From Thermococcus alcaliphilus (GTDB lineage Archaea > Methanobacteriota_B > Thermococci > Thermococcales > Thermococcaceae): 64,000 bases of DNA. Of the stretch, positions 52,801 to 62,604 are shown in pieces. The notes below the pieces were generated by a model. The model saw only the letters and a list, made by a program, of their open reading frames with translations. It ran no database searches and was not told the origin of the DNA. Location of the stretch: the NCBI RefSeq assembly GCF_024054535.1, contig NZ_JAMXLV010000018.1, forward strand, positions 124,001-188,000. Direction: 5' to 3'. The first letter of the stretch is position 1; each line of letters begins with the position of its first letter. A program made the position numbers and the translations under genes.

Positions 52801-53928
52801 CTATTCTTTGGCTTCTTCGAGCAAGCGAGTTAGCAGTGCCCACTGCTGGTCTTCAAAGGCATCTCTCTCCGCAACAAGGATCAAAGTTCCCTTATGGCTC
52901 ACGACAAAGTCCTTCAGCTTGTTTAGGAACTTTATCACGCTTGTGAATTCGTTGTACATGATCAAGTATTCCAAGCAGTCTATTAGTATAATTCCTCTGC
53001 TCCCGGCTTCTTCCATTGCTTTTAGATATTTATACGACAGCTCTGTCATCCTTTCTAAGTTCATGGGTGATATGGCCTCTACTTTGCTTTCTTTGGTGGC
53101 CGTGGTTACGAAATAGTAAGTCCAATTCTCGGGGATATTGTTCAAAGTTCTGACAAACGCAAGTACAGGCGCATCTTTCAACTTCTCTTTTACCTTTTTG
53201 TACTCTTCTTGGTTTATTATCCTGACACCCGGCTCTATCTCAACTTCGTGGATTTCCATTGTTTTTAGCCTGAGGAACTCTTCAGAGGATGTAAGCCTTA
53301 TCATTAATACCGTTAGGGCTACTATGAGAAAGGCAGAAACTGCTGATCCAAATATTGCCTGTTCAGGAAGAGTGTAAGTTATGGGAATTGGAAGCAAGTG
53401 AAGACCAAATATTAACAAGACTATTGAAAGATAAGTTATCTTCTTTCCATAAATATCCTTTATTTCTCTGACTAAGTATCCAAGCCACATGAAGAGTAAC
53501 CCTGCTATTCCATGGGAACTACTTAACACTAGGAAACCTCTGAGATCTGGGGCTTTTGCTTCCATTAGCATGCCAATTACAATCAAGTACAGAACTAGAA
53601 TTGGTCCCAACAAAGAAAACACTTCAACATAATGGGGGGCTATTCCCATTTTCTCTTCTTTAAGCCATTTAACTATTCCAATAAATATCAAAGTACTTGT
53701 CAGAGTTAATAGGAATCCGAGTCTATATGCCGTTCCAGTCGTGTAGGTGCTGGAGATCAAGCCATAATGAACTACAGTAAAGAAATCAAACAACCAAGCT
53801 AGTGCTATATAAAAGGCAGAAGTCCTTTTGGTTTTAAAGTAAATTCTGAGGATTAACACAAATGCCAGTATATCAAAGCCCATTGTTATAATTCCAGGAA
53901 GCACTGAAAGTGTGGAGTATGGATCCAC
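52801..53928 (-). CDS. Membrane protein with C-terminal DUF835 domain
   Basis: A 375-residue protein. Seven or so membrane helices fill the first 220 residues. The cytoplasmic C-terminal part (about 235-375) is DUF835: NQEEYKKVKEKLKDAPVLAFVRTLNNIPENW ... RGIILIDCLEYLIMYNEFTSVIKFLNKLKDFV, a RecA-like fold without a clear ATP loop, found in archaeal membrane and signalling proteins. It is the second gene after an adenylate-forming enzyme (overlap if the GTG at 53,937 is used). The GTG at 53,928 has GGTGA upstream. Confidence 0.82.
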   Translation of the reverse strand: MDPYSTLSVLPGIITMGFDILAFVLILRIYFKTKRTSAFYIALAWLFDFFTVVHYGLISSTYTTGTAYRLGFLLTLTSTLIFIGIVKWLKEEKMGIAPHYVEVFSLLGPILVLYLIVIGMLMEAKAPDLRGFLVLSSSHGIAGLLFMWLGYLVREIKDIYGKKITYLSIVLLIFGLHLLPIPITYTLPEQAIFGSAVSAFLIVALTVLMIRLTSSEEFLRLKTMEIHEVEIEPGVRIINQEEYKKVKEKLKDAPVLAFVRTLNNIPENWTYYFVTTATKESKVEAISPMNLERMTELSYKYLKAMEEAGSRGIILIDCLEYLIMYNEFTSVIKFLNKLKDFVVSHKGTLILVAERDAFEDQQWALLTRLLEEAKE

Positions 53929-53933
53929 TTTTC

Positions 53934-54974
53934 TCACCCCACCTCTCTTTTAGGATTGCCAAATCCATCCCACTTAAAAGGTTTTGTTGGTGGAACCCTA
54001 TAAATATCTTCATCTTCAATCTTCACAACAAGTAGTTCAGGACGTGCCATTATTATCCCCATCTTCCCCTTTTCATTATAGTTAACAATTTCAACTCTCT
54101 CATCTCTACAAACCAAAGGGAAGATTATAGTAAAGGGGTAGTTCGGATAGTATAATAGCATATCCCTTTTAACTATTCCTACATTAGTCCCAAAACCGTA
54201 ATGACCATAGAGAGGGATAACCTCTGCATTAGGAAACATTTCCTGGATTTCTTTAAATTTCTGTGGAGTTAAATCAAGTCCTCCTGTGAGTATTGTTTGT
54301 ATCTCTTCAGCTTTTTTTGAAAAAAGGGACAAAAGTGGTGGTGCAGTCTTCACAGTATTTATATTGTCTTTTTCTAATACTCTCTCAGTGTATATTTTAA
54401 GAGGTCGTAACTCTGGCACATTCCCTCCATATCTCTCGACCTTTTCCTTTAGATTATATGTCTCTATGCCAATAAAATACAATACGCCCCCATAGGACCA
54501 CACAAGCTCGCTTATCTCCTCTTGATACCATCCATAAGGGCCGTGAGCCAGAGCTCTCATCCTGTACTCTTCGTTATAAATTTCGTTTAACTTATATATC
54601 TCGTCAAAAGACGCTTTCGAGTATTTCACAAGAAGCTTCATATACTCGTAGTCCCAGTGGAGTATGCCCCTTTCTCGGGTGGTTCCAGAAGATTGGTAAA
54701 ATCTTACTTTTCCCCTATAATTATTGGGAAGAAAATCAAGCCAGTTGTTTCGGAGGTACTTTTCACTAACAGCCAGATTTGAGTTGAAGATGTTCTCAAA
54801 AACGTCTTCAAGCTTCCCCTCAAAGATTTCATCCAAGTTTACTTTCTTTTTCATTCTCTTCCAGTAGGGGGTATTTTCAAGATGATACTCAAATATTCCT
54901 CTAAGATGCGAGATAGTCTCTTTTTCTGTTATGTTGAGGGGATCATAGTCCTTTGCAAAATCTTCATACTTCAT
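53934..54974 (-). CDS. Short PaaK/LuxE-like adenylate-forming protein
   Basis: A 346-residue protein related to phenylacetate-CoA ligase and acyl-protein synthetase LuxE. The P-loop-like SSGTTRERGILHWDYEY (about 98-114) and a later LTGGLDLTPQKFKEIQEMFP ... PLYGHYGFGTN match the adenylating core. It lacks the C-terminal mobile domain and ends with a short tail, so it may need a partner to complete catalysis. GGAGGATGG precedes the ATG at 54,974. It diverges from a full-length relative at 55,110. Confidence 0.75.
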   Translation of the reverse strand: MKYEDFAKDYDPLNITEKETISHLRGIFEYHLENTPYWKRMKKKVNLDEIFEGKLEDVFENIFNSNLAVSEKYLRNNWLDFLPNNYRGKVRFYQSSGTTRERGILHWDYEYMKLLVKYSKASFDEIYKLNEIYNEEYRMRALAHGPYGWYQEEISELVWSYGGVLYFIGIETYNLKEKVERYGGNVPELRPLKIYTERVLEKDNINTVKTAPPLLSLFSKKAEEIQTILTGGLDLTPQKFKEIQEMFPNAEVIPLYGHYGFGTNVGIVKRDMLLYYPNYPFTIIFPLVCRDERVEIVNYNEKGKMGIIMARPELLVVKIEDEDIYRVPPTKPFKWDGFGNPKREVG

Positions 54975-55030
54975 TTTACCATCCTCCAAGAACTCCCAAT
55001 TAGATGTTTGCTAAGTATAATGGGTGGGGG

Positions 55031-55080
55031 ATGTTATTAAATTTTTCTACAATGAGTGGGGGAAAAGATTAAATAAAAAG
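55031..55080. promoter_or_regulatory. Divergent promoters between the two adenylate-forming genes
   Basis: Minus-strand AAATTTAATAACA (about 55,031-55,043) and plus-strand AGATTAAATAAAAAG (about 55,066-55,080) are TATA boxes about 35 bases apart, so the two genes are probably controlled together. Confidence 0.55.
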
Positions 55081-55109
55081 CAACAGTAATATAACAAGGT
55101 GTTGCAGCA

Positions 55110-56387
55110 ATGAGCGGCATTTTGCTTGGGAAAAAAGACCCCGAGAATTTAAGGTATACAGCCGAGACAGCATACAAGACAACGGAATTCTGGAAAGAAA
55201 AGTTTTCAGATGTCGATATAGATGAATTAAAACCAGAAACACTTGCTTCTCTAACTGACAAAGTATTCATAGAGCCCCACGATCTGCATGAAAGAGAAAG
55301 GGTCTGGCCAACATACATAAAAGGTCTAGAGGTTTTCCATGTATTTACGAGAACTAGTGGCACAACGGGAATGCCAAAAAGGATTCCAATAACCGAAGAC
55401 GACATTGAAAGGGCCGGTGAACAAATGAAAGCATGGGTAGAAGAGTATTTGGAAACAAACAAACTTGCCTCGTTTCTTCCGCCATTACCATCTGCCTCTG
55501 GGTTTTATGTTCTTGGCGCTATTAGAAATTTAAGACCAAAAATTGCATATCATGGCCTTCCAATCCAATATTTAAGAGATAGAGACCTGTTGATAAAAGA
55601 ACTCAGAGAGACAAACGCTACTGCTATTTTTGCCTTAACTACAACAGCTTATAAACTTGGACTCATTCTTCCGGAGAGTATAAAAGAAGACATTCAGTTA
55701 ATAGGTGTAGGAGCAGAGACCCTTACACAAGAGGTCGCAAATGCAATACTTAACAATTTTCCAAATGCAATAATAGTTGATAATTATGCAAGCTCTGAAG
55801 AAGGAGTAACAGGTTATAGGGTTATCAAAAAAAATAAAGTAGAGCCCTTCACTTTCCCAGAATCACTGATAGTCCTAAAAGAGAACGAGGATCCAGAGTA
55901 TAAGGACTATTACGAAATGTACATCACCAAGATAATGAAAGAAGGCGAACTTACGGGACTGCCAATCTTTAACTATAAGATTGGAGATATAGCAAAGGTA
56001 ATTGATGGAAAAGTCATGAACATAATCAGGGTAAAAGACGTGATAAGCCTTGGAGGGGCAAAGCTTCACATAGATCAGGTTATGGACATCGTTCACAGAT
56101 ATCCCTTCTTGGTGGACTTCGTGATAATCTACCACCCTCTCTCGCCGGGTAATCCAAAACCAAAAGCCATAATAAAGGTCGGATACGTGGGAGAAAAGCC
56201 ATCCGGCATAGAAGACGAAATAAAGAGCCTAATATACGAAGCCAACAACCCAGTTAGATATGAGGTTGAAGAGGCTAAATCCTCTGAGCTTGTCGTAGAG
56301 GTAGTCCCCGCAGAGAAAGTAAGAGAAGGCTTACCTCAAAAACCAGGGAAGACAAAGAGAATTTTCATAGTTGGAAAAGACCTCTAG
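55110..56387 (+). CDS. PaaK-like adenylate-forming enzyme, full length
   Basis: A 425-residue AMP-binding enzyme like phenylacetate-CoA ligases. FTRTSGTTGMPKRIPITEDD (about 79-98) is the nucleotide loop, DNYASSEEGVTGY the A5 motif, FNYKIGDIAKVID the A7-type motif, and VKDVISLGGAKLHIDQVMDIV begins the C-terminal domain with lysines. It would activate a carboxylic acid for CoA or carrier; the substrate is unknown. GGTG lies ten bases before the ATG. Confidence 0.85.
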   Translation: MSGILLGKKDPENLRYTAETAYKTTEFWKEKFSDVDIDELKPETLASLTDKVFIEPHDLHERERVWPTYIKGLEVFHVFTRTSGTTGMPKRIPITEDDIERAGEQMKAWVEEYLETNKLASFLPPLPSASGFYVLGAIRNLRPKIAYHGLPIQYLRDRDLLIKELRETNATAIFALTTTAYKLGLILPESIKEDIQLIGVGAETLTQEVANAILNNFPNAIIVDNYASSEEGVTGYRVIKKNKVEPFTFPESLIVLKENEDPEYKDYYEMYITKIMKEGELTGLPIFNYKIGDIAKVIDGKVMNIIRVKDVISLGGAKLHIDQVMDIVHRYPFLVDFVIIYHPLSPGNPKPKAIIKVGYVGEKPSGIEDEIKSLIYEANNPVRYEVEEAKSSELVVEVVPAEKVREGLPQKPGKTKRIFIVGKDL

Positions 56388-56457
56388 GCCCTATTTTATC
56401 TTTTTGTATGGTAAATTATTTAACTTAAAAACCTCAAGTCTATTCTAGGTGAGAATT

Positions 56458-57708
56458 ATGAAGCCAAAGATAATCCACGACCCCATTCATGGAAGTATGA
56501 AGATAAGCGGGCTCATTTTAGACCTCATAAAAACTCCAGAATTTCAGAGGCTTAGGAATATAAAGCAACTCGGCCTTGCGTATCTTGTCTACCCCGGTGC
56601 AAATCACTCCCGCTTTGAGCATTCCCTAGGGACATACAACATTGCAAAAAGGCTCGCCATGGAACTGGGACTTAGCGAAGAGGAAAAAACCCTCCTGGAG
56701 ACAGCAGCTTTGCTTCACGACATCGGCCACGGTCCGTTTTCACATACCTTCGAGCAGATATACGAGCACTATGTGAGGGAATACGACCATATGCATCTCG
56801 GCCAAAACATCATCCTTGGAAAGATTGACATAATAGATGGAGAGATAGAAGAAAGGCAGTTCATACCTGAGATACTTGACTTTTACGGATACAAGCCAAA
56901 AGAAGTTGCCGACCTTATTCTGGGCAAATATGGAAAAAGATATCTCGGACAGGCACTACATGGAGACGTAGATGTAGACCAGCTGGATTACCTTATTAGA
57001 GATGCACACTACACCGGAGTAGCCCATGGGATAATCGACCTTGAGAGGCTTCTGAAGGTTCTAAGAATTCACAACAATGAGCTTGTTGTTGACGAGAAGG
57101 GGGTTGAGGCAGTTGAGGGCATGATGGTAGCTAGAGCACTGATGTACTCAAGGGTCTACTTCCACCACACGGTAAAGATAGCGGAGGGAATGCTGACTAG
57201 GGCTTTGGAGTTTGCCCTTGAAGACGGCTACCTCTGGGAGTTCTGGAAGATGACAGACTGCAGAGTTCTCGTGGAGCTCGAGGATTTGGAAGGCTATCCA
57301 AGGGAAATCGTCAAGCGTATCAAGTACCGCGACTTGTTTAAGGCGGCATTGCTATTAGGGGCCGATGAACTTACCGCCGAGGAAAAAAGAGAATTGTTGG
57401 CAGTTTATAGAGACATAAAGAAACGCCAAGAGCTCGAAAGGAAACTAGCAGATGCCGTGGGAGCGAAGGAAGGAGAAGTAATTATAGAATTCTCAACGGC
57501 TGATCTAATGCTTACCGAGCCGAGATTGAAGTCAACGGAAATTGGAGTAGTAATGCACACCGGAGAAATAAAGCCCCTAACAAAAGTTACCCCACTTGCA
57601 AACGCCCTCAAGAGAAGGCAAACACCCAGATGGGCCGTAATGGTTGCATCGCCATCAAAATATGTCGACAAGATTAGAGACATGTGGAGAAAGGTTTTCT
57701 TCAGCTAA
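56458..57708 (+). CDS. HD-domain phosphohydrolase (SAMHD1/COG1078 type)
   Basis: A 416-residue HD protein. Motifs HSRFEHSLGTYNIAKRL (about 45-61), LLHDIGHGPFSHTFEQIYEH (the HD pair), HGDVDVDQLDYLIRDAHYTG and YFHHTVKIAEGML match dNTPase/SAMHD1-like enzymes. It may control dNTP pools, of interest given nrdJ in the same window, though not adjacent. GGTGA precedes the ATG at 56,458. Its end overlaps the converging HTH gene by eight bases. Confidence 0.92.
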   Translation: MKPKIIHDPIHGSMKISGLILDLIKTPEFQRLRNIKQLGLAYLVYPGANHSRFEHSLGTYNIAKRLAMELGLSEEEKTLLETAALLHDIGHGPFSHTFEQIYEHYVREYDHMHLGQNIILGKIDIIDGEIEERQFIPEILDFYGYKPKEVADLILGKYGKRYLGQALHGDVDVDQLDYLIRDAHYTGVAHGIIDLERLLKVLRIHNNELVVDEKGVEAVEGMMVARALMYSRVYFHHTVKIAEGMLTRALEFALEDGYLWEFWKMTDCRVLVELEDLEGYPREIVKRIKYRDLFKAALLLGADELTAEEKRELLAVYRDIKKRQELERKLADAVGAKEGEVIIEFSTADLMLTEPRLKSTEIGVVMHTGEIKPLTKVTPLANALKRRQTPRWAVMVASPSKYVDKIRDMWRKVFFS

Positions 57709-58660
57709 ATATCTTTCTCTTTATCTCCTTCTTGAGTTCTTCAATCATCTCAATAAGCTCATCGGCATCCCTAATCTCGTTGAGCTTCTCCTTTGGAATG
57801 AGGGGAATCTCTCCCACAACCTCGGTTTTAGTCTTTTCGAGGATGAACAGCCCGTCGCTCTGGATAATTTTGCTGACTTCATTTACCATTTGAGCCCTCC
57901 TCACAGTTGATGATGTCTTTCTCTCGCTTATGCCGGTTAAAATCTTCACTCCCTCTTCCTTTGAGATAGCATCAAACGGAGCTTTTTTGATTTTAACAAC
58001 ACCCATTCCAAAATCCTCTAAGCGTTTGAAAATTTCCTTTTCAAGTTCTGTCTCCGGTTCAACTTCCATCTTAGCTTCAACTTTGGCGTTGAGGACATCA
58101 ATGGGCTTTGCAATTGGGGCATCAAACAGCTCTTCAAGCCTCAGGGCAACCTCAAGGCTCATGGCCTGCTCTCCCCTCTCATAGTTTTGGAGGCTCTTTC
58201 TTGAAACCCCCAGAAGCTCAGCAAGCTCCCCAATGCTGTAACCGTGTCTTTCCCTAAGCTCTCGCAGGTATTCTCCGTTAACCCTCACGTAAAAGCCTCC
58301 TCTCTCGGCAAAGATTGCAGGTAGTTCGTTTTCCACAAGAATGTCATACAGCGTTTGGGGGTTTAGAGCGTAAATTCCATGTCTCTCGTAAACTACGCCT
58401 TCCTCAAGCTCCTCGTTTTTAGATCTTAACCCCACAATAAGCGGAGAAGCCTCAAAGAACTTGGCTAAACGTTTTAAATCTTCCGCCTGCTCCTCTGTAA
58501 GGGAATCGATGTTTTGAAGAACTTTCACAAAGAGCAACAAAAAGAGCCTACTCGCAGCTAGGTCAAAGCACGAACCTTTAAACTCCATTCTCGCTACCTT
58601 AAATCCAGTTCCCCTGAATATGCTTTCAACAATTCGCAACAATCTCTCTTTTTCCATCAT
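57701..58660 (-). CDS. XRE-type HTH transcriptional regulator (COG1395)
   Basis: A 319-residue archaeal regulator. An N-terminal domain (about 1-105) resembles a nuclease-like sensing fold, followed by a linker and the Cro/C1-type helix-turn-helix LRERHGYSIGELAELLGVSRKSLQNYERGEQ (about 128-158). The C-terminal 110 residues are of unknown fold. A TATA-like CTTTTAAAT about 26 bases before the ATG at 58,660 suggests a leaderless message. The frame extends further upstream, into the divergent tiaS gene, without support. Confidence 0.85.
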   Translation of the reverse strand: MMEKERLLRIVESIFRGTGFKVARMEFKGSCFDLAASRLFLLLFVKVLQNIDSLTEEQAEDLKRLAKFFEASPLIVGLRSKNEELEEGVVYERHGIYALNPQTLYDILVENELPAIFAERGGFYVRVNGEYLRELRERHGYSIGELAELLGVSRKSLQNYERGEQAMSLEVALRLEELFDAPIAKPIDVLNAKVEAKMEVEPETELEKEIFKRLEDFGMGVVKIKKAPFDAISKEEGVKILTGISERKTSSTVRRAQMVNEVSKIIQSDGLFILEKTKTEVVGEIPLIPKEKLNEIRDADELIEMIEELKKEIKRKIFS

Positions 58661-58680
58661 ATCATTTATAAATAAAGCTT

Positions 58681-58720
58681 GGAAATTTAAAAGTTTCCCA
58701 TTGATGGATAAACTTTTAAC
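58681..58720. promoter_or_regulatory. Divergent promoters of the HTH gene and tiaS
   Basis: GGAAATTTAAAAGTTTCC (58,681-58,698) has 5-base arms around a TATA core for the leftward gene. AACTTTTAACC (58,710-58,720) is the TATA box for tiaS, about 25 bases before its ATG. Confidence 0.5.
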
Positions 58721-58740
58721 CATTTGGCATATCCTAAGGG

Positions 58741-60027
58741 ATGATGAGGCTCCACATAGGCATTGACGACACGGATTCACCGGATGGGATGTGCACCACT
58801 TATCTAGGTGCCCTGCTGTATAGAGAGATCTCCAGGGTAGCGGAGCCTTTAGACCTTCCAAAGCTCATCCGTCTAAACCCAAACGTGCCGTACAAGACAA
58901 GGGGAAACGGAGCTGTGGCAATGAGTTTCGAAGTGGAAGATGAGGAGATTCCAAAGATAAAAGAGTTCGTTCTGAAAATGGTTGAGGAGTTATCGGACTT
59001 TAATCATGAGAACACAAACCCCGGAGTTGTATTTCTGGAGGGAGAACTTCCCAAGGAGCTGGAGGAGTTTACGTATAAAGCTATATGGGAGCACGTTACC
59101 ATTGAGGATGCTGAAAAAGTTGCGAGAGAAGTAAATGCAGAAATCCACAAGTTCAAGCTCGGCAGGGGCATAATAGGAGCCCTAGCGGCAGTTGGTCATC
59201 CATTGAAAAACTTCACCTATGAACTCTTGGCATATAGGAAGAGAGAATTTTGGGGAAAAGAAAGGAGGGTCAACAGAGAGAGTGTGTTTGAAGCTGACAG
59301 ATTAACCTATCCCTTCACATATGATAACGTCGACCCCTTCAAGGGGAGCGTTCTAATAACACCCCACGGAAAAGACCCTGTTCTGGTTGGCATTAGGGGA
59401 ATAGACAAAAATAGGGTCTTGTGGGCATTTGAAAACCTTATCATCGAAGAGCCTGTGGAGTTTTTCCAGATTTATAAAACAAACCAGAATACAGATGAAC
59501 ACTTGAGGTTTAGAAAGATCGGCGAATTAAAGCCCTTAGAAAGTGCTGTTGTAAGAGGAAGAGTTAGTAGAGAATACTGGGAGAAAGGAAGGCACGTGTT
59601 TTTTGAGCTGAGCGACGAAACTAGCACAATCAGGGTTGCAGCCTTTGAGCCCACTAAGGGATTTAGAAGATACGTTAGGATGTTAATTGAAGGCGACGAG
59701 ATCATTGCAGCTGGAGGAGTGAAGGAATTCGAGGGTGTTTTGACTCTCAACTTAGAAAAATTCTACCCGATAAGGCTTGCCGAAAAAATAGTTTATGAAA
59801 AGCCAAAATGCCCAAAGTGTGGGGGGACGATGAAAAGCAAAGGGGACTATCTGAAATGCAAGAAGTGTGGGCATAAAATGCCAAAAGTCTTGATTCCAAA
59901 AAGGCTGCCCCGCCAGCTTGAGAAAAAAATTTACGAAGTTCCACCAGATGCTAGGAAACATCTTTCCAGACCGCTCGTCCTTCCGCTTGGAGAGAAAAAA
60001 ATTTTGGAAGCAGCTGAGAGGAACTAA
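58741..60027 (+). CDS. tiaS: tRNA(Ile2) 2-agmatinylcytidine synthetase
   Basis: A 428-residue archaeal enzyme that attaches agmatine to C34 of tRNA-Ile2 so it reads [21 protein letters not shown] at the start holds the catalytic acidic residues, followed by [11 protein letters not shown]; an OB-fold (about 275-345) and a zinc ribbon ([21 protein letters not shown], about 354-374) bind tRNA. The gene starts leaderless or nearly so. It converges on purB. Confidence 0.97.
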   Translation: MMRLHIGIDDTDSPDGMCTTYLGALLYREISRVAEPLDLPKLIRLNPNVPYKTRGNGAVAMSFEVEDEEIPKIKEFVLKMVEELSDFNHENTNPGVVFLEGELPKELEEFTYKAIWEHVTIEDAEKVAREVNAEIHKFKLGRGIIGALAAVGHPLKNFTYELLAYRKREFWGKERRVNRESVFEADRLTYPFTYDNVDPFKGSVLITPHGKDPVLVGIRGIDKNRVLWAFENLIIEEPVEFFQIYKTNQNTDEHLRFRKIGELKPLESAVVRGRVSREYWEKGRHVFFELSDETSTIRVAAFEPTKGFRRYVRMLIEGDEIIAAGGVKEFEGVLTLNLEKFYPIRLAEKIVYEKPKCPKCGGTMKSKGDYLKCKKCGHKMPKVLIPKRLPRQLEKKIYEVPPDARKHLSRPLVLPLGEKKILEAAERN

Positions 60028-61376
60028 CTTCTCTCTCTTCTCTCGACCTCTTCTATGTAGGCTATTACGTTATCCACTATCTGGGGAGCCAAGCCTATGT
60101 AGTTTTCCGGCTTTAGGGAGTTTAAATCGTCTTCAGTGAGATATTCCATGGCTTCACTTTCCCTTACTACTTTTAACAAGTCCCTTCCCTCTTTAAATGC
60201 TTTCATGGCGAGTTTCCTTACCAACTCGTGAGCCTCTTGCCTCCCCATTCCCTTCTCCGTAAGCTTGAGCATCAGCGGCTCGGCCATTATGAGGTTCTTT
60301 GTGAGGTAGAGGTTCCTCTTTATGTTCTCCGGGAAAAACTCCAAACCAGATAAAACCTTCTTCATGCTCTTCAACATCTCGTCTAAGAGTATAAACGTCT
60401 CTGGAAGAATAACACGCTCAACTGAAGAGTTGGTAAGGTCTCTCTCATGCCAAAGCGGATTGTTGAGTAAAGCTGGAATAACGTTGGAATAAATAACCCT
60501 TGCAAGCCCACTGACTTTTTCACATCTTATCGGGTTCCTCTTGTGCGGCATTGTTGAAGAGCCGACCTGCTTCTTTCCAAAGGGTTCGCTGACTTCAAGA
60601 ATCTCAGTTCTCTGGAGGTTTCTTATCTCAAGGGCTATTTTGTCGAGGGTTGAAGCTATTAAGGCTAGAATGCCCATGAGCTCTGCGTAGATGTCTCTCT
60701 GAATTATTTGGTTGCTTATTCTTGCGGGTTTAAGGCCAAGATCCTCCATAACTAAACGCTGAAGTTCAAGCCCTTTTTCGCCAAAGGATGCCATTGTTCC
60801 AACAGCACCACTCATCTGCCCTACAAGGATTCTCTCCTTGGCCTCTTCAATTCTATCAATATGTCTTTGGATTTCATCTAGCCAGATGGCAAACTTCATT
60901 CCATAAGTTGTTGGGACGGCATGCTGGCCGTGAGTTCTTCCAATGCACACTGTATATTTATGCTCCTTTGCGAGGTTTTTGAGTATTGAACGGAGCTCCC
61001 TCAGATCTTTTAAAACAATCTCCAAAGATTCTTTAATAAGAAGAGCGTTGGCGGTGTCTATTATATCATTGGAAGTCGCTCCAAGATGGACGTATTTTCC
61101 ATGCCCTCCACAAACCTCACTTAATGCCTTAACAACGGCCATTATATCGTGGTGAATCTCAGCCTCGATTTCCTTAACTCTCTCAACTTTTACCCATTTT
61201 GTGTTTGCCCTTTCGCTGATTATCCTCGCGCTCTCTTCGGGGATGTTGCCGAGCTTTGCATGGGCTCTTGCTAAGGCGGCCTCAACCTCAAGAAGTTTTT
61301 GGAGCTTATTTTCTTCCTCCCAAATGCGTTTCATTTCCTCACTACCGTACCTGTAATCAATTGGATGAATAGCCAT
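60024..61376 (-). CDS. purB: Adenylosuccinate lyase
   Basis: A 450-residue lyase in purine synthesis, acting on SAICAR and adenylosuccinate. [17 protein letters not shown] (about 96-112), [14 protein letters not shown] (catalytic His), and the signature [15 protein letters not shown] (about 273-287, catalytic Ser loop) are present. Length is normal. GGTGAT precedes the ATG at 61,376. A CTTTTTAAGG box lies about 30 bases upstream. It stands divergent to albA. Confidence 0.97.
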   Translation of the reverse strand: MAIHPIDYRYGSEEMKRIWEEENKLQKLLEVEAALARAHAKLGNIPEESARIISERANTKWVKVERVKEIEAEIHHDIMAVVKALSEVCGGHGKYVHLGATSNDIIDTANALLIKESLEIVLKDLRELRSILKNLAKEHKYTVCIGRTHGQHAVPTTYGMKFAIWLDEIQRHIDRIEEAKERILVGQMSGAVGTMASFGEKGLELQRLVMEDLGLKPARISNQIIQRDIYAELMGILALIASTLDKIALEIRNLQRTEILEVSEPFGKKQVGSSTMPHKRNPIRCEKVSGLARVIYSNVIPALLNNPLWHERDLTNSSVERVILPETFILLDEMLKSMKKVLSGLEFFPENIKRNLYLTKNLIMAEPLMLKLTEKGMGRQEAHELVRKLAMKAFKEGRDLLKVVRESEAMEYLTEDDLNSLKPENYIGLAPQIVDNVIAYIEEVERRERS

Positions 61377-61445
61377 CGTATCACCAATTTTTTGTAATAA
61401 TCAACCTTAAAAAGATTTTCTAATGTACACAAAGATGTTAAAACT

Positions 61446-61467
61446 AAAACTCAACTTCTTGAGTTTT
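61446..61467. promoter_or_regulatory. 9-bp inverted repeat between purB and albA
   Basis: AAAACTCAA and TTGAGTTTT are perfect arms around CTTC. It lies 70 bases from purB and about 95 from albA, outside both TATA boxes, so it may be a shared regulator site rather than a terminator. Confidence 0.5.
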
Positions 61468-61503
61468 TAGGACATATTTGGAAACTCTGGTATTTAACCG
61501 AAA

Positions 61504-61512
61504 AGTATTTAA
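61504..61512 (+). promoter_or_regulatory. TATA box of albA
   Basis: AAGTATTTAACC lies about 50 bases before the albA ATG; GGAGGGTG follows as ribosome binding site. Confidence 0.5.
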
Positions 61513-61561
61513 CCACATATCCAAAGTTTGCTATTGACAAAACTTTCGGAGGGTGTCAAAA

Positions 61562-61837
61562 ATGGCAGAGGAGCATGTTGTCTTCATAGGAAAGAAGCCT
61601 GTTATGAACTATGTATTGGCCGTAATAACCCAGTTCAACGAGGGTGCAAAGGAAGTTAGCATCAGAGCAAGAGGTAGGGCTATCAGCAGGGCCGTTGACG
61701 TTGCAGAGATCGTCAGGAACAGGTTCCTTCCAGAGGTTAGGGTTAAGGAGATAAAGATCGGCACAGAGGAGCTCCCAACAGCTGATGGAAGAACAGCCAA
61801 CACTTCAACAATCGAGATCATCCTCGAGAAGCCATGA
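61562..61837 (+). CDS. albA: Alba chromatin/RNA-binding protein
   Basis: A 91-residue Alba dimer protein that coats DNA and [57 protein letters not shown] is the Alba fold, with Lys in GKKPVMNYV at the nucleic acid surface (site of acetylation in Sulfolobus). GGAGGGTG lies before the ATG at 61,562. The gene is monocistronic. Confidence 0.98.
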   Translation: MAEEHVVFIGKKPVMNYVLAVITQFNEGAKEVSIRARGRAISRAVDVAEIVRNRFLPEVRVKEIKIGTEELPTADGRTANTSTIEIILEKP

Positions 61838-61862
61838 ATTTAGCTTTTCTTTCCTTTTCATA
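61838..61862 (+). terminator. T-rich terminator candidate of albA
   Basis: TTTAGCTTTTCTTTCCTTTTC follows the stop directly, a typical archaeal oligo-T tract. Confidence 0.4.
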
Positions 61863-61949
61863 ACTTTACTCAGATTTTTACTTCAATCCCTTTTGAAGTG
61901 AAAACAAAGGTTTTAATATTTTTATTGCCAAATAATCTTGGTGTAGCAG

Positions 61950-62546
61950 GTGGAATTTGAAACAATTGATGTGAGAGATGAGAAGGCTAAAGAATTGGCT
62001 CAAATTCTTGCAAATGAAACTTCACTTCTAATACTGGGACTTCTGCAAGAAAAGACGCTCTCAATGTCAGAAATAGCAAGGGAGCTTGGAATCCCAATGT
62101 CAACTGTTTCCTATCACATAGATAAAATGGTAAGGGTAGGGCTTGTAGAAATTGCAGGGAAAAAATACGGGAAGAGGTTACAAGAGGTGAAGCTCTACAG
62201 GGCTGCATCAAAGCCAATTCTTCTGCTTCCTAGAGGAATGCCAGTCAAAAAACGTTTCCTAAGAGTTTTTGAGAAAATACAGATTATAAGCTTGGGAATA
62301 GCCGGGCTTCTAGCTTCGGGAGTTTATGTACTATTTGACAGGCTCCTCCAAGAAGAACCCCAATTAGTTGCCAAGAATGCAACATACGCTATTGAACGAG
62401 CCCCTTCTCCAGGGCTTGAGGGTATTAACGAAACGGTTACACCCAAGTTAGTTGAGAGTTCACCAATACCATACATTTTGGCGGTTTTAGTATTTGTGGT
62501 AGGGTTTTTCCTAGTTTCTCGATACCTAATGAAAAAGAAAATTTAA
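61950..62546 (+). CDS. Membrane-anchored winged-helix regulator (ArsR-like)
   Basis: A 198-residue protein. The winged helix ETSLLILGLLQEKTLSMSEIARELGIPMSTVSYHIDKMVRVGLVEI is at about 27-72. Two membrane helices (about 110-130 and 173-192) bracket a short outside loop, so the DNA-binding part is tethered to the membrane. It may transduce an outside signal. The GTG at 61,950 follows GGTG with six bases between. No partner gene is obvious. Confidence 0.82.
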   Translation: MEFETIDVRDEKAKELAQILANETSLLILGLLQEKTLSMSEIARELGIPMSTVSYHIDKMVRVGLVEIAGKKYGKRLQEVKLYRAASKPILLLPRGMPVKKRFLRVFEKIQIISLGIAGLLASGVYVLFDRLLQEEPQLVAKNATYAIERAPSPGLEGINETVTPKLVESSPIPYILAVLVFVVGFFLVSRYLMKKKI

Positions 62547-62604
62547 TCCCAAAACATTTTTAAGTTTCTTATCGTAGTTCAACATGAATCAGGAGGGAAT
62601 AACA

